Origin: an uncultured Eubacteriales bacterium
GTDB lineage: Bacteria; Bacillota; Clostridia; Oscillospirales; Acutalibacteraceae
Direction of reading: 5' to 3'
DNA: 64,000 nt
Assembly: GCA_900316385.1 (NCBI GenBank)
Contig: ONCP01000005.1
Coordinates: 13,186 to 77,185 of the forward strand
Part shown: positions 1 through 8,702 of the stretch, in pieces
Numbering within the stretch: position 1 is the first letter of the stretch
Layout of the letters: every line of letters starts with the position of its first letter
The notes under the pieces: generated by a model
Told to the model about the DNA's origin: nothing
Seen by the model: the letters and a program-made list of their open reading frames with translations, nothing else
Databases searched by the model: none
Made by a program: the position numbers and the translations under genes

Positions 1-97
1 GACGTGGACATAATAAAAATGTCGGTGAGTGAACGCAGATCAGTGGGAAGCCGCATTTCTGACAGAGGCACAACTAACAAGACGTGGACATAATAAA
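1..97. repeat. Dispersed intergenic repeat fragment downstream of tuf
   Basis: This stretch holds two copies of a short module reading gacgtggacataataaaaa (near 1 and 81) around a segment ending in gtgagtgaacgca and gtgggaa. The same words recur in the repeat blocks near 8.6, 10.8-11.2 and 38.3-38.7 kb. No coding potential was seen. It looks like a partial copy of the window's composite repeat family placed just after the tuf terminator. Confidence 0.6.
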
Positions 98-121
98 AAG
101 CTCCCGAAAACGGGAGCCTTT
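98..121 (-). terminator. Rho-independent terminator of the str operon
   Basis: Read on the minus strand, the arms GCTCCCG and CGGGAGC around a four-base loop are followed by TTTTTATT, starting about 20 bases after the tuf stop codon. Confidence 0.85.
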
Positions 122-139
122 GATGTGAATAATCTTAAA

Positions 140-1348
140 TTACTCGTTGATGGCGATAACTGCGCCTGAGCCTACTGTTCTGCCGCCCTCACGGATAGCG
201 AAACGGAGACCTACCTCGATAGCGATAGGAGTGATGAGCTCAACGTCCATCTCTACGTTATCGCCGGGCATGCACATCTCTACGCCCTCGGGGAGTGTGA
301 TTGTGCCAGTAACGTCTGTGGTTCTGAAATAGAACTGGGGACGATAGTTGTTGAAGAAAGGTGTGTGACGGCCGCCCTCGTCCTTAGTAAGAACGTAAAC
401 CTGACCGCGGAACTTTGTGTGGGGATGAATGGAGCCGGGCTTAGCAAGAACCTGACCTCTTTCGATCTCTGTTCTCTGAACACCACGGAGGAGCGCGCCT
501 ACGTTGTCGCCTGCCTCAGCATAGTCAAGAGTCTTTCTGAACATCTCAAGACCTGTGCAAACTACTGTGCGCTTCTCGTCTGTAAGACCAACGATCTCAA
601 CGGAGTCGTTAGTGTTGATACGACCTCTCTCAACTCTACCTGTGGCAACAGTACCACGGCCTGTGATTGTGAATACGTCCTCAACAGGCATAAGGAAGGG
701 AAGGTCGGCTTTTCTCTCGGGAGTAGGAATGTACTCGTCAACAGCGTCCATAAGCTCGTGGATGCACTTGTACTCGGGAGCGTTGGGGTCTGTGGATGTG
801 CTTGTAAGAGCAACGTAAGCGGAACCCTGGATGATGGGTGTGTCGTCGCCGGGGAACTCATACTCGTTGAGGATGTCACGGATCTCCATCTCTACGAGCT
901 CGAGAAGCTCGGGATCGTCAACCTGATCGGTCTTGTTCATAAATACTACGATGTAGGGAACGCCAACCTGACGGGAAAGAAGGATGTGCTCTCTTGTCTG
1001 GGGCATAGGACCGTCGGCAGCGGAAACTACGAGGATAGCGCCGTCCATCTGAGCAGCACCTGTGATCATGTTCTTAACGTAGTCGGCGTGACCGGGGCAG
1101 TCAACGTGAGCGTAGTGACGCTTCGCTGTCTGATACTCAACGTGAGCTGTGTTGATTGTGATACCGCGCTCTCTCTCCTCGGGAGCCTTATCGATGTTAG
1201 CGTAATCAACGAAGTCGGCAGCGCTGGAATCTGTAAGAGCCAGTACCTTTGTGATAGCGGCTGTGAGGGTTGTCTTACCATGGTCAACGTGACCGATGGT
1301 ACCAATGTTTACGTGCGGTTTATTTCTTTCAAATTTCTCTCTAGCCAT
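140..1348 (-). CDS. tuf: Translation elongation factor Tu
   Basis: EF-Tu carries aminoacyl-tRNA to the ribosomal A site as a GTP complex in the cytoplasm. The 402-residue product is near the usual bacterial length. The G1 loop [11 protein letters not shown] lies at about residues 19-29, the effector segment [12 protein letters not shown] near 62, DCPGH near 83 and NKTD near 138, followed by the two beta-barrel domains. The ATG follows a clean AAGGAGG. It is the last gene of an rpsL-rpsG-fusA-tuf operon, 91 bases after fusA, and ends at a strong terminator. Nothing unusual was seen, and long open frames on the other strand are shadows. Confidence 0.98.
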   Translation of the reverse strand: MAREKFERNKPHVNIGTIGHVDHGKTTLTAAITKVLALTDSSAADFVDYANIDKAPEERERGITINTAHVEYQTAKRHYAHVDCPGHADYVKNMITGAAQMDGAILVVSAADGPMPQTREHILLSRQVGVPYIVVFMNKTDQVDDPELLELVEMEIRDILNEYEFPGDDTPIIQGSAYVALTSTSTDPNAPEYKCIHELMDAVDEYIPTPERKADLPFLMPVEDVFTITGRGTVATGRVERGRINTNDSVEIVGLTDEKRTVVCTGLEMFRKTLDYAEAGDNVGALLRGVQRTEIERGQVLAKPGSIHPHTKFRGQVYVLTKDEGGRHTPFFNNYRPQFYFRTTDVTGTITLPEGVEMCMPGDNVEMDVELITPIAIEVGLRFAIREGGRTVGSGAVIAINE

Positions 1349-1439
1349 TTGAAAAAATCCTCCTTTTGAATAAAATAATTTTTTACATAGCTATTTTAGC
1401 AACTTCTTTCGGAAATTGCAATAGTTTTAAGGAAAAACT

Positions 1440-3533
1440 TTAGTCTTTCTTGGATCTTTCGGACATAATCTTCTCGGCGATATTCCTGGGAACCTCGGCG
1501 TAGGTGTCGGGCTCCATTACATACTGGCCGCGGCCCTGAGTGATGGAACGCATATCGGTAGCGTAGCCGAACATCTCGGAAAGCGGAACCTGAGCGGTGA
1601 TTCTGTCTGTGCCGTTCTCGGATTCGGTACCCTGTACCATTCCGCGGCGGGAGTTGAGGTCGCCGATAACGCCGCCCATATACTCGTCGGGAACGATTAC
1701 GGAAACCTTCATAATGGGTTCGAGAAGAACGGGGTCTGCCTTCTTCATAGCGTCCTTGAACGCCATTGAGCCCGCGATCTTGAACGCCATTTCGGACGAG
1801 TCTACCTCGTGGTAGGAGCCGTCATAAAGCTCAACGCGGCAGTCAACAACATTGTAGCCCGCTACAACGCCCGAGAGCATAGCGCCCTGGATACCCTGAT
1901 CGACAGCGGGGATGTACTCCTTGGGAATAGCGCCGCCGACGACCTTGTTCTCGAATACATAGCCTTCGCCGGGGTTCGGGTAAACGTTGATCTTAACATG
2001 ACCGTACTGACCCTTACCACCCGACTGACGGGCATACTTGCAGTCGACCGTAGCTTCCCTGCGGATAGTCTCCTTGTAAGCAACCTGAGGCTTACCGATG
2101 TTAGCCTCTACCTTGAACTCACGGAGGAGTCGGTCAACGATGATCTCAAGGTGAAGCTCGCCCATACCTGCGATGATGGTCTGGCCTGTTTCCTCGTCTG
2201 TATAAGCCTTGAAGGTCGGGTCTTCCTCGGCAAGCTTCGCGAGAGCGATGCCCATCTTCTCCTGACCTGCCTTTGTCTTAGGCTCGATAGCTACGCGGAT
2301 AACGGGATCGGGGAACTCCATCGACTCGAGGATAACGGGATGATCCTCGTCGCAGAGCGTGTCACCTGTGGTTGTGTTTTTAAGACCTACGGCAGCGGCG
2401 ATATCGCCCGAATAAACGATGTCGATATCCTTTCTGTCGTTGGCGTGCATCTGAAGAATACGTCCGATACGCTCGCGGTTGCCCTTTACGGAGTTATAAA
2501 CAGCGGAGCCCTTCTCGAGCTTACCTGAATAAACTCTGAAGAAGCAGAGCTTTCCGACAAAGGGGTCGGTAGCGATCTTGAACGCCAAAGCGGAGAACGG
2601 AGCGTCGTCGGAGGAAGGTCTCTCGACCTCCTCGCCTGTGTCGGGGTCTGTACCCTTGATGGCGGGAACGTCAACGGGAGACGGCATATAATCAACGATG
2701 GCGTCAAGAAGCTTCTGAACGCCCTTGTTGCGGTAGGAAGTACCGCAGCAAACGGGAACCATTGTGTTCTCGATCGTGCACCTACGGATCGTAGCCTTGA
2801 TCTCTTCCTCTGTGAGCTCTTCTCCCTCGAAGTACTTCGCCATGAGCTCTTCGTCCTGCTCGGCGACGGCTTCGATCAGAGCGTCGTGATACTCCTGAGC
2901 GATATCCTTCATATCCTCGGGAATTTCTTCCTCTCTCATATCCTTGCCGAGGTCATCGTAATAAACCTCAGCCTTCATTGTTACGAGGTCGATGATACCC
3001 TTGAAGGTATCTTCAACACCGATGGGGAGCTGGATCGGAACGGCGTTACACTTGAGCCTGTCCTTCATCATCTGAACGACGTGGTAGAAGTCGGCGCCCA
3101 TGATGTCCATCTTGTTTACGTAAACCATTCTCGGAACGCCGTAGGTGTCAGCCTGACGCCATACAGTCTCGGACTGAGGCTCAACGCCGCCCTTGGCGCA
3201 AAGTACGGTTACGGAACCGTCGAGAACTCTCAGAGAACGCTCAACCTCAACGGTGAAGTCAACGTGTCCGGGAGTATCGATGATATTGATACGAACATCT
3301 TTTTTGTTGCTGTCCTTCCAGAAACAGGTAGTAGCCGCAGAGGTGATGGTGATACCTCTTTCCTGCTCCTGCACCATCCAGTCCATCGTCGAGGCGCCGT
3401 CGTGGGTCTCGCCGATCTTGTGGTTGATGCCGGTGTAGAACAGTATTCTCTCTGTTGTAGTTGTTTTACCGGCGTCGATGTGGGCCATGATGCCGATATT
3501 TCTGGTTTGTTCGAGTGATACTTGTCTTCCCAA
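1440..3533 (-). CDS. fusA: Translation elongation factor G
   Basis: EF-G is the GTPase that drives translocation on the ribosome and, with RRF, recycling. The 697 residues match the family length. The G1 motif [12 protein letters not shown] is at about residues 17-28, [11 protein letters not shown] near 60, DTPGHVDF near 87 and NKMD near 141; the C-terminal half holds the ribosome-contacting domains. The start is a TTG, chosen because AGGAGG lies eight bases upstream and the frame has no better start; the rare start may tune expression relative to the ribosomal protein genes. It sits between rpsG and tuf in the str operon. Confidence 0.97.
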   Translation of the reverse strand: MGRQVSLEQTRNIGIMAHIDAGKTTTTERILFYTGINHKIGETHDGASTMDWMVQEQERGITITSAATTCFWKDSNKKDVRINIIDTPGHVDFTVEVERSLRVLDGSVTVLCAKGGVEPQSETVWRQADTYGVPRMVYVNKMDIMGADFYHVVQMMKDRLKCNAVPIQLPIGVEDTFKGIIDLVTMKAEVYYDDLGKDMREEEIPEDMKDIAQEYHDALIEAVAEQDEELMAKYFEGEELTEEEIKATIRRCTIENTMVPVCCGTSYRNKGVQKLLDAIVDYMPSPVDVPAIKGTDPDTGEEVERPSSDDAPFSALAFKIATDPFVGKLCFFRVYSGKLEKGSAVYNSVKGNRERIGRILQMHANDRKDIDIVYSGDIAAAVGLKNTTTGDTLCDEDHPVILESMEFPDPVIRVAIEPKTKAGQEKMGIALAKLAEEDPTFKAYTDEETGQTIIAGMGELHLEIIVDRLLREFKVEANIGKPQVAYKETIRREATVDCKYARQSGGKGQYGHVKINVYPNPGEGYVFENKVVGGAIPKEYIPAVDQGIQGAMLSGVVAGYNVVDCRVELYDGSYHEVDSSEMAFKIAGSMAFKDAMKKADPVLLEPIMKVSVIVPDEYMGGVIGDLNSRRGMVQGTESENGTDRITAQVPLSEMFGYATDMRSITQGRGQYVMEPDTYAEVPRNIAEKIMSERSKKD

Positions 3534-3579
3534 TTAAATATCCTCCTCTCAAATTACCTAATTCGTATATTCAATAGCA

Positions 3580-4050
3580 TTACCATCTGTAATGTGCGAA
3601 AGCCTTGTTAGCCTCAGCCATCTTATGGGTGTCTTCGCGCTTCTTGAACGCGCTACCCGTGCTGTTGGTGGCGTCGACGATCTCTCCCGCGAGTCTTTCC
3701 TTCATGGTCTTCTCGCTTCTGGCTCTCGAATAAGTGGTGATCCAACGGAGACCGAGTGTCTGGCGGCGAGCCGGACGAACCTCCATGGGCACCTGGTAAG
3801 TAGCACCGCCTACACGGCGAGCCTTTACCTCAAGAACAGGCATAACGTTTTCCATCGCCTGCTCAAAAACCTCTAACGGGTCTTTGCCTGTCTTTTCGGC
3901 AACAATATCAAACGCTCCGTAAACGATCTTCTGGGCAACACCCTTTTTACCGTCGAGCATGATGTTGTTGATAAGACGGGTCACTAACTTTGAGTTATAA
4001 AGCGGATCGGGTAATACGTCACGCTTTGCAATAGAACCTCTTCTCGGCAC
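3580..4050 (-). CDS. rpsG: 30S ribosomal protein S7
   Basis: S7 is a primary 16S rRNA-binding protein that nucleates assembly of the 30S head. The 156-residue product begins [15 protein letters not shown] after the initiator and ends in FAHYRW, as in bacterial S7. I use the GTG at 4050 because AAGGAGG is placed eight bases before it; a longer frame from an upstream ATG at 4104 adds 18 residues that do not look like S7. It lies between rpsL and fusA in the str operon. Confidence 0.96.
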   Translation of the reverse strand: MPRRGSIAKRDVLPDPLYNSKLVTRLINNIMLDGKKGVAQKIVYGAFDIVAEKTGKDPLEVFEQAMENVMPVLEVKARRVGGATYQVPMEVRPARRQTLGLRWITTYSRARSEKTMKERLAGEIVDATNSTGSAFKKREDTHKMAEANKAFAHYRW

Positions 4051-4169
4051 TTTGCTTCCCTCCTTCACAATAATTGAGATATCATAGGTACTCGAAAGCG
4101 ACAAACTCCCGTACTGCCAACAAGACGCTCAATTGTCTTGTATAGCGATACTAAAGAGAAATGTCAGCC

Positions 4170-4592
4170 TTACTTTTTACCTGCCTTCGGGCGCTTAGCG
4201 CCATACTTGGAACGAGCCTGCATACGACCCGAAACACCCTGCGCGTCCAAAGTACCGCGGATGATGTGGTAACGTACACCCGGCAAGTCCTTAACACGGC
4301 CGCCACGGATAAGAACAACAGAGTGCTCCTGTAAGTTGTGGCCTACGCCGGGGATGTAAGAGCTGACTTCAATACCGTTGGAAAGACGAACTCTGGCGAT
4401 CTTTCTGAGCGCTGAGTTAGGCTTTTTGGGTGTAGCTGTCTTTACAGCGGTGCAAACGCCTCTCTTCTGGGGTGAGCTCTGGTCGATTGCGCGGCTCTTC
4501 TGGGAGTTCCATCCCTTTAAAAGAGCAGGCGCCTTCGCCTTCTTCTCACTTACCTCTCTGCCCTTGCGAACAAGCTGGTTAAATGTAGGCAT
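4170..4592 (-). CDS. rpsL: 30S ribosomal protein S12
   Basis: S12 lies at the decoding centre of the 30S subunit. The 140-residue product carries the conserved [11 protein letters not shown] segment and [13 protein letters not shown]. Both lysines whose substitution gives streptomycin resistance in other bacteria (in TPKKPNS and GRVKDLPG) are present, so a sensitive form is expected from this gene alone. The ATG follows AGGAGG. It is the first gene of the str operon, with about 160 bases between the promoter-like sequence and the start codon. Confidence 0.97.
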   Translation of the reverse strand: MPTFNQLVRKGREVSEKKAKAPALLKGWNSQKSRAIDQSSPQKRGVCTAVKTATPKKPNSALRKIARVRLSNGIEVSSYIPGVGHNLQEHSVVLIRGGRVKDLPGVRYHIIRGTLDAQGVSGRMQARSKYGAKRPKAGKK

Positions 4593-4782
4593 ACTTCTCC
4601 TCCTTTTTTAATTATTTTTATTTGACCGCGAGGCTTTCCCGCGGGAAATAAACGTAGTGAAATTACACAAAGAAGTGTAGATTTTATCGGGGATTTAATG
4701 CGTTTTACATAGCCCCTCGGCCGTAGATACGCATATTATTCCAGACTAGGATATGATATCATATTTTGATGTAAATTGTCAA
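4593..4782 (-). promoter_or_regulatory. str operon promoter and leader
   Basis: On the minus strand TTGACA (4777-4782) and TATCAT (4753-4758) are separated by 18 bases. The leader contains a perfect palindrome TTTCCCGCGGGAAA at 4635-4648. S7 autoregulates the str operon in some bacteria, but I could not match a known S7-binding fold here. Confidence 0.55.
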
Positions 4783-4800
4783 GAGTTTTTTTGTTATTTC

Positions 4801-5026
4801 CACGTCGCACTCAGTGCGGCTCTATCAGAAATCCGTTGTCCCACTGACGTGGGTGCACTCACCGACTTGCTGCGGGAGGATAGGTTCTGCTCCTTGGTTT
4901 TTCACGTCGCACTCAGTGCGGCTCTATCAGAAATCCGTTGTCCCACTATTATGGGTGCACTCACAAGCTTGCTGCCGGAGGATAGGTTCTGCTCCTTGGT
5001 TTTTCACGTCGCACTCAGTGCGGCGT
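4801..5026. repeat. 102-bp tandem repeat array, about two and a quarter units
   Basis: Units begin with cacgtcgcactcagtgcggc at 4801, 4903 and 5005, exactly 102 bases apart. Each full unit continues through gtcccac..gtgggtgcactcac, ttgctg and gataggttctgctccttggt. The module cgcactcagtgcg is itself a small inverted repeat. The same unit with the same period is at 38.2-38.6 kb. Frames running through the repeats have no ribosome site and are not called as genes. Confidence 0.85.
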
Positions 5027-5385
5027 GGAAAAATGAGAAATGAGAAATGGTTGTCGAGCTCATAAGTCGGTGCCCGAGCTATTGATAATTGATGTAATTC
5101 TGTTAACAAAGTTTATATCAATATTTATACATTCGGGACACGAAGGCTTTGTTTCCCTCGAACGTCTCTCCCCGACCTTTATTTCTCCTTTCTCCTTTCT
5201 TCTTTCTCATTTCAAACAGCTTCCCACTTACGTGGGTGCACTCACCGACTTATGGCAGTAGCCTTCCCTTTGAGGAGAAGGCTACTTTCCACTTTCCACT
5301 TTCCACTTTCCACTTTCAACTTTAAACTAACTTTCCACTTTCCACTTTCAACTTTCCACTTTCAACTTATCCCTCGCGGTATCGG
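5027..5385. repeat. Intergenic mosaic: 45-bp dispersed element, repeat fragment, CTTTCCA heptamers
   Basis: This region holds a copy of a dispersed element reading cgagctattgataattgatg and ending in ctgttaa (5078-5107), a fragment of the 102-bp repeat near 5220-5255, and runs of a seven-base motif CTTTCCA/CTTTCAA from 5280 to 5369. I see no gene. Confidence 0.7.
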
Positions 5386-5814
5386 CTAAAGAAAGCTCTT
5401 CATACTTTCGATATTCGCCTGCTGGGTCTCCATCAGCTTGTCGGCGAGGGCTGTGACCTCCTTGTTTTTGCCGCTGTACTGGCGCATACGACGGGCGATC
5501 TTCTGCACGCCCATCGAGTTGCCCTTGATCATCATTTCGGCGATCCTTGAATCGCTTCCGTCGGCGCGCATATCGCGCTTTGCCTTGACGCGCGCCATAG
5601 TCGCGACGAACGGGTGGACGTGACTGCTCTCGCCGCCCATATTTCTCAGCATATTATAGGCGTTGTGGTAGATGTGCCCGTACTCCATATTCTGGCTTCT
5701 CAGTGCGCGCGCCATATCCGCAGTATTGGAATAATGCTTGACGTCGTTTATTCCGCGGCATCCCATTTCGGCGTTTTTCATTATGAATCTGAGCATTTCG
5801 GTATCGTTGATCAT
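5386..5814 (-). CDS. Hypothetical alpha-helical protein
   Basis: I do not recognise this 142-residue protein. It is predicted helical throughout with no signal peptide or membrane segment, and is rich in Met, His, Arg and Asn. His residues occur in HIYHNAYNML and SSHVHPF, and a basic stretch VKAKRDMRADG follows. The spacing of helices recalls a ferritin-like or DUF-type four-helix bundle, but that is only a fold guess. The start at 5814 is chosen because GAGGTG lies eight bases upstream; an alternative start is nine bases earlier. It stands alone between repeats and a divergently transcribed hemolysin III gene. Confidence 0.75.
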   Translation of the reverse strand: MINDTEMLRFIMKNAEMGCRGINDVKHYSNTADMARALRSQNMEYGHIYHNAYNMLRNMGGESSHVHPFVATMARVKAKRDMRADGSDSRIAEMMIKGNSMGVQKIARRMRQYSGKNKEVTALADKLMETQQANIESMKSFL

Positions 5815-5917
5815 TACTGTCACCTCAAAAAAATATTTTCGACATTCAAAGCTTCGCTTTTGTCAAAGCAGTGCTTTGTTATTATTGCCGAATAATCCAC
5901 TAATATGAAAAAGTATA

Positions 5918-5946
5918 TTGCCCGATCCGCAAAAAAATGCTATTAT
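5918..5946 (+). promoter_or_regulatory. Promoter of the hemolysin III family gene
   Basis: TTGCCC and TATTAT are separated by 17 bases and end 19 bases before the ATG. Confidence 0.55.
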
Positions 5947-5964
5947 TATCGGGAGGTGTTAAAA

Positions 5965-6621
5965 ATGGTACAGAATAATCCACTCAAAAAAAGATATACG
6001 CTCGGCGAGGAGATATTCAGCTCGGTCACTCACGGGATCGGAACTCTGCTCGGACTGGGCGGCACGGCTGTGCTGATCGTGTTCGCGGCGATTTACAGCG
6101 ACGCGTGGGCTGTTGTGGGAAGCGCGATTTTCGGCGCGAGCCTGATCGTCCTATACTGTATGAGCACGCTGTATCACTCGATCACGAACGAAAAAGCAAA
6201 GGCATTTTTCAGAATAATGGATCACAACACGATCTTCTTCCTGATCGCGGGAACCTACACGCCGATCACGATCTCCATTATGCGCGGAGCGCTGGGCTGG
6301 GTGCTGTTTGGGATCGTCTGGGGCGCGGCGGTCATCGGGATCGTGCTCAACTCGATCGACCTTGAAAAATTCCGCAAGCCTTCTGTTGTGTGTTACATCG
6401 CTATGGGCTGGGTAATTATCCTCGCGATACACCCTCTGCTCAGCGCAATGAGCGCGCTCTCGCTGTGGCTGCTTGTCGGCGGCGGCGTGTTCTACACCGT
6501 GGGCGTGATCTTCTACGCTATTAAAAAAGTAAAATACTTCCACTCGATCTGGCATATTTTCACGCTGTTCGGCAGTGTTTGCCACTATTTTTCGATCCTC
6601 TTCGCCATCATCGGTGTGTGA
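5965..6621 (+). CDS. Hemolysin III / YqfA-TrhA (PAQR-like) family membrane protein
   Basis: The 218-residue protein has about seven hydrophobic segments. It shows the family signatures EIFSSVTHGIG near the N-terminus, YCMSTLYHSI near residue 75, DHNTIFFLIAGTYTPI near 97 and a late IWHIFTLFGSVCHYFSI. The conserved Ser, Asp and three His residues are the presumed metal-binding set of the PAQR superfamily. The family is linked to membrane homeostasis in bacteria, and haemolysis is not its established natural role. The start at 5965 follows GGGAGGTG; an upstream in-frame start at 5905 would add 20 charged residues without a ribosome site. It is monocistronic. Confidence 0.9.
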   Translation: MVQNNPLKKRYTLGEEIFSSVTHGIGTLLGLGGTAVLIVFAAIYSDAWAVVGSAIFGASLIVLYCMSTLYHSITNEKAKAFFRIMDHNTIFFLIAGTYTPITISIMRGALGWVLFGIVWGAAVIGIVLNSIDLEKFRKPSVVCYIAMGWVIILAIHPLLSAMSALSLWLLVGGGVFYTVGVIFYAIKKVKYFHSIWHIFTLFGSVCHYFSILFAIIGV

Positions 6622-6930
6622 GGGGGAGCTTTTGAAATGAGAAATGAGAAATGAGAAATGAAAAATAATGGTCGAGATTAACAATCGGTTAAATCTAATA
6701 ATCGGTGCCCGAACTATTGATAATTGATGTAATTCTGTTAAAGAGAAACAGTCGATTCACCTGACGTATAGGTAGTGGCAGAAGGTCTTGGCTCCACCTT
6801 GGGGGAGCTGTCGCCGACAGGCGACTGAGGGGGTCACGGAGCGGAGCGGTCCTTAAGATGAACGTTGTTAAGAGCCAATCTTTCTCCTTTTCATTTTCCG
6901 CGCCGCACTGAGTGCGACGTGGAAACAAAA
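6622..6930. repeat. Repeat-filled intergenic region (GAGAAAT heptamers, 45-bp element, hairpin-rich element)
   Basis: It contains seven-base repeats of GAGAAAT (6636-6660), a copy of the dispersed 45-bp element (6700-6741), and an approximately 84-bp element (6767-6853) whose inverted, nearly exact copy lies at 8305-8393, beyond the phosphotransacylase and glycosylase genes. A cgcactgagtgcg module sits at 6903. No gene is seen. Confidence 0.75.
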
Positions 6931-6933
6931 AAA

Positions 6934-6957
6934 AGACGGAGCGCTACGCTCCGCCTT
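6934..6957 (-). terminator. Terminator of the PduL-type gene
   Basis: On the minus strand CGGAGCG and CGCTCCG arms around a three-base loop are followed by TCTTTTTTTT, just after the stop codon. Confidence 0.85.
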
Positions 6958-6980
6958 GTGATAAAAATTTTTCAGTAAGC

Positions 6981-7550
6981 TTACTTGATGATCTCGCCGT
7001 AAACCTCGCCCGAAAGTCCTGCCGCGTTAGCCTCGTCGGTGTCGATGTGCATAGCGGCGGAGAAGGTTGTCTTTACACGGACAACAACATCGCCGAAGAT
7101 AGTCTCTCTGGCGCCGGGTGTGCCGACCTTGACAGAAACGATCTGCTTGTCCTCAACGCCGTACTCGGCAGCTTCCTCGGGAGTGAAGTGGATGTGACGC
7201 TTAGCGACGATAACGCCCTCAGCGATCTCGACCTCACCTGCGGGGCCGACAAGCTTGCAACCGGGTGTGCCCTTGATGTCGCCCGACTCGCGAACGGGAG
7301 GAACCAGACCGAGCTTTCTGGCGTCGGTGTAGCTGACCTCAACCTGAGTTTCGGGACGCTCGGGACCGAGAATGGACATAGCCATCTCGCCTCTGGGACC
7401 TACGACCGTTACCTTCTCGGCGCAGGCGAACTGACCGGGCTGGGAAAGGTCCTTCTTATTTGTGAGCTGCGCGCCCTTTCCGTAGAGAATGTCAAGAACC
7501 TCACGGGAAACGTGAAGATGACGCGCCGAAGTTTCAACTAATACTTTCAT
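6981..7550 (-). CDS. PduL-type phosphate acyltransferase (phosphotransacylase)
   Basis: PduL-family enzymes exchange CoA and phosphate on acetyl or propionyl groups and use zinc. The 189-residue product has the duplicated PduL architecture: ETSARHLHVSRE near residue 5 (first HxH zinc site) and AKRHIHFTPEEA near 122 (second site), with MSILGPERPETQVEVSYTDAR between them and VRVKTTFSAAMHIDTDEA near the end. There is no encapsulation peptide at the N-terminus and no microcompartment gene nearby, so a cytosolic acetyl-CoA/acetyl-phosphate role in fermentation is most likely. The ATG at 7550 follows AGGTGG and starts at the family's usual residue. It is transcribed divergently from the uracil-DNA glycosylase gene. 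Confidence 0.92.
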   Translation of the reverse strand: MKVLVETSARHLHVSREVLDILYGKGAQLTNKKDLSQPGQFACAEKVTVVGPRGEMAMSILGPERPETQVEVSYTDARKLGLVPPVRESGDIKGTPGCKLVGPAGEVEIAEGVIVAKRHIHFTPEEAAEYGVEDKQIVSVKVGTPGARETIFGDVVVRVKTTFSAAMHIDTDEANAAGLSGEVYGEIIK

Positions 7551-7585
7551 AATAAAACCACCTATCGTATTAATAAGATACATAT

Positions 7586-7614
7586 ATTGTACAGCATAAA
7601 GCAATAAATTTCAA
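7586..7614 (-). promoter_or_regulatory. Promoter of the PduL-type gene
   Basis: On the minus strand TTGAAA (7609-7614) and TACAAT (7586-7591) are separated by 17 bases in the short divergent gap before the glycosylase gene. Confidence 0.6.
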
Positions 7615-7626
7615 GGGGTAATCCAT

Positions 7627-8211
7627 ATGTATGATAATTTTGACGAGCTGAGAGAAAACTGCCTTAAATGCAGAAAATGCGGACTTTGCGAAACGCGCTC
7701 TAATGTGGTTGTGGGCGTTGGAAATCCGAACGCGGACGTGCTCTTCATCGGCGAGGGTCCGGGCGAAAACGAGGACCTTCAGGGAGAGCCGTTCGTAGGC
7801 AGAGGCGGCAAGCTGCTGGACAAAATGCTGACGGCGGTCGATCTTGACAGGAACAAGAATATTTATATCGCGAATATCGTGAAATGCCGTCCGCCGCACA
7901 ACCGCGACCCCAAGCCCGAGGAGCAGGAGCAGTGCATTGACTGGCTGAGGAATCAGGTCAAGCTGATAAAGCCGAAGATCATCGTCTGTCTGGGCAGGAT
8001 CTCGGCGCAGAAGCTGATCAAGCCCGACCTCAAGATTACCAAGGAGCACGGGATGTTCTTTAAAAAGGGGAATTACCTGATGATGCCGATGTTCCACCCT
8101 GCCGCGATCCTCAGAAACCCCAACCAAAAGCCCGAGGCGTTCGCGGACTTCCTCAAGCTTCAGGAGAAGATCAGGGAAATCTGCCCTGATACGTATGGGG
8201 GGGTAAGTTGA
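7627..8211 (+). CDS. Family 4 uracil-DNA glycosylase
   Basis: This enzyme removes uracil from DNA to start base-excision repair. The 194-residue product has the four cysteines expected for the iron-sulfur cluster (CRKC near residue 16 and two further cysteines, in VKCRPP and EQCIDW), the catalytic-site GEGPGENEDLQGEPFVGRGG near 40 and the late FHPAAILRNP motif. These identify the Fe-S uracil-DNA glycosylase family 4 rather than Ung. The start follows AAGGGG. It is a single gene between repeats, and inverted copies of an 84-bp element bracket it together with the divergent PduL-type gene. Confidence 0.92.
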   Translation: MYDNFDELRENCLKCRKCGLCETRSNVVVGVGNPNADVLFIGEGPGENEDLQGEPFVGRGGKLLDKMLTAVDLDRNKNIYIANIVKCRPPHNRDPKPEEQEQCIDWLRNQVKLIKPKIIVCLGRISAQKLIKPDLKITKEHGMFFKKGNYLMMPMFHPAAILRNPNQKPEAFADFLKLQEKIREICPDTYGGVS

Positions 8212-8660
8212 AAGTTGAAAATGGAAAGTGGAAAGTTGTTTTACATTAAAAATGAAATATTAAACATTAAACATCTCGGTCGGGGAAACAAAATGCAGTT
8301 CACAGTCACCGCTCCGCTCCGTGACCCCCTCAGTCGCCTGTCGGCGACAGCTCCCCCAAGGTGGAGCCAAGACCCTCTGCCCCTACCTATACCTTTTAAT
8401 AATCGACTATGAACAACGTTCATCTCGAGATACAGTCGTTGAGCCCGACGTATAGGTAGTGGCTCAACGTCTTGTTGTCCCCTTGGGGAAAATGTCGCGT
8501 AGCGACAAAAGGGGTCACATAGCGAAGCGATCCTTTAGATGAACGTTACTGAGTGCGATAAAAAGATGAACTTCTCCTCCAGAAGCAAGCTTGTGAGTGC
8601 ACCCACGTCAGTGGGACAACGGATTTTTAATAGAGGCACTCCAAACAAGACGCAGACATA
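8212..8660. repeat. Repeat-filled intergenic region
   Basis: It holds heptamer-like AAAGTGG runs (8210-8235), an inverted copy of the 84-bp element (8305-8393), a third and more diverged direct copy (8447-8545), and a fragment of the 102/142-bp repeat family with aagcttgtgagtgcacccac at 8588-8640. No gene or ribosome site is seen. Confidence 0.75.
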
Positions 8661-8665
8661 ATAAA

Positions 8666-8690
8666 AAAGGCTCCCGAATCGGGAGCCTTG
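8666..8690 (-). terminator. Terminator of the Ser/Gly-linker surface protein gene
   Basis: The arms AAGGCTCCCGA and TCGGGAGCCTT are followed on the minus strand by TTTTATT, 12 bases after the stop codon. Confidence 0.85.
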
Positions 8691-8702
8691 ATTATTTACA
8701 GA

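Noticed and set aside
365..1369. 334-codon frame antisense to tuf
   Set aside because: It has no ribosome site and the codon bias of tuf on the other strand explains the lack of stops.
4753..5065. Open frames of 80-96 codons running through the 102-bp repeats
   Set aside because: They repeat the same peptide with the DNA period, have no ribosome site, and use frames created by the 102-base length being divisible by three.
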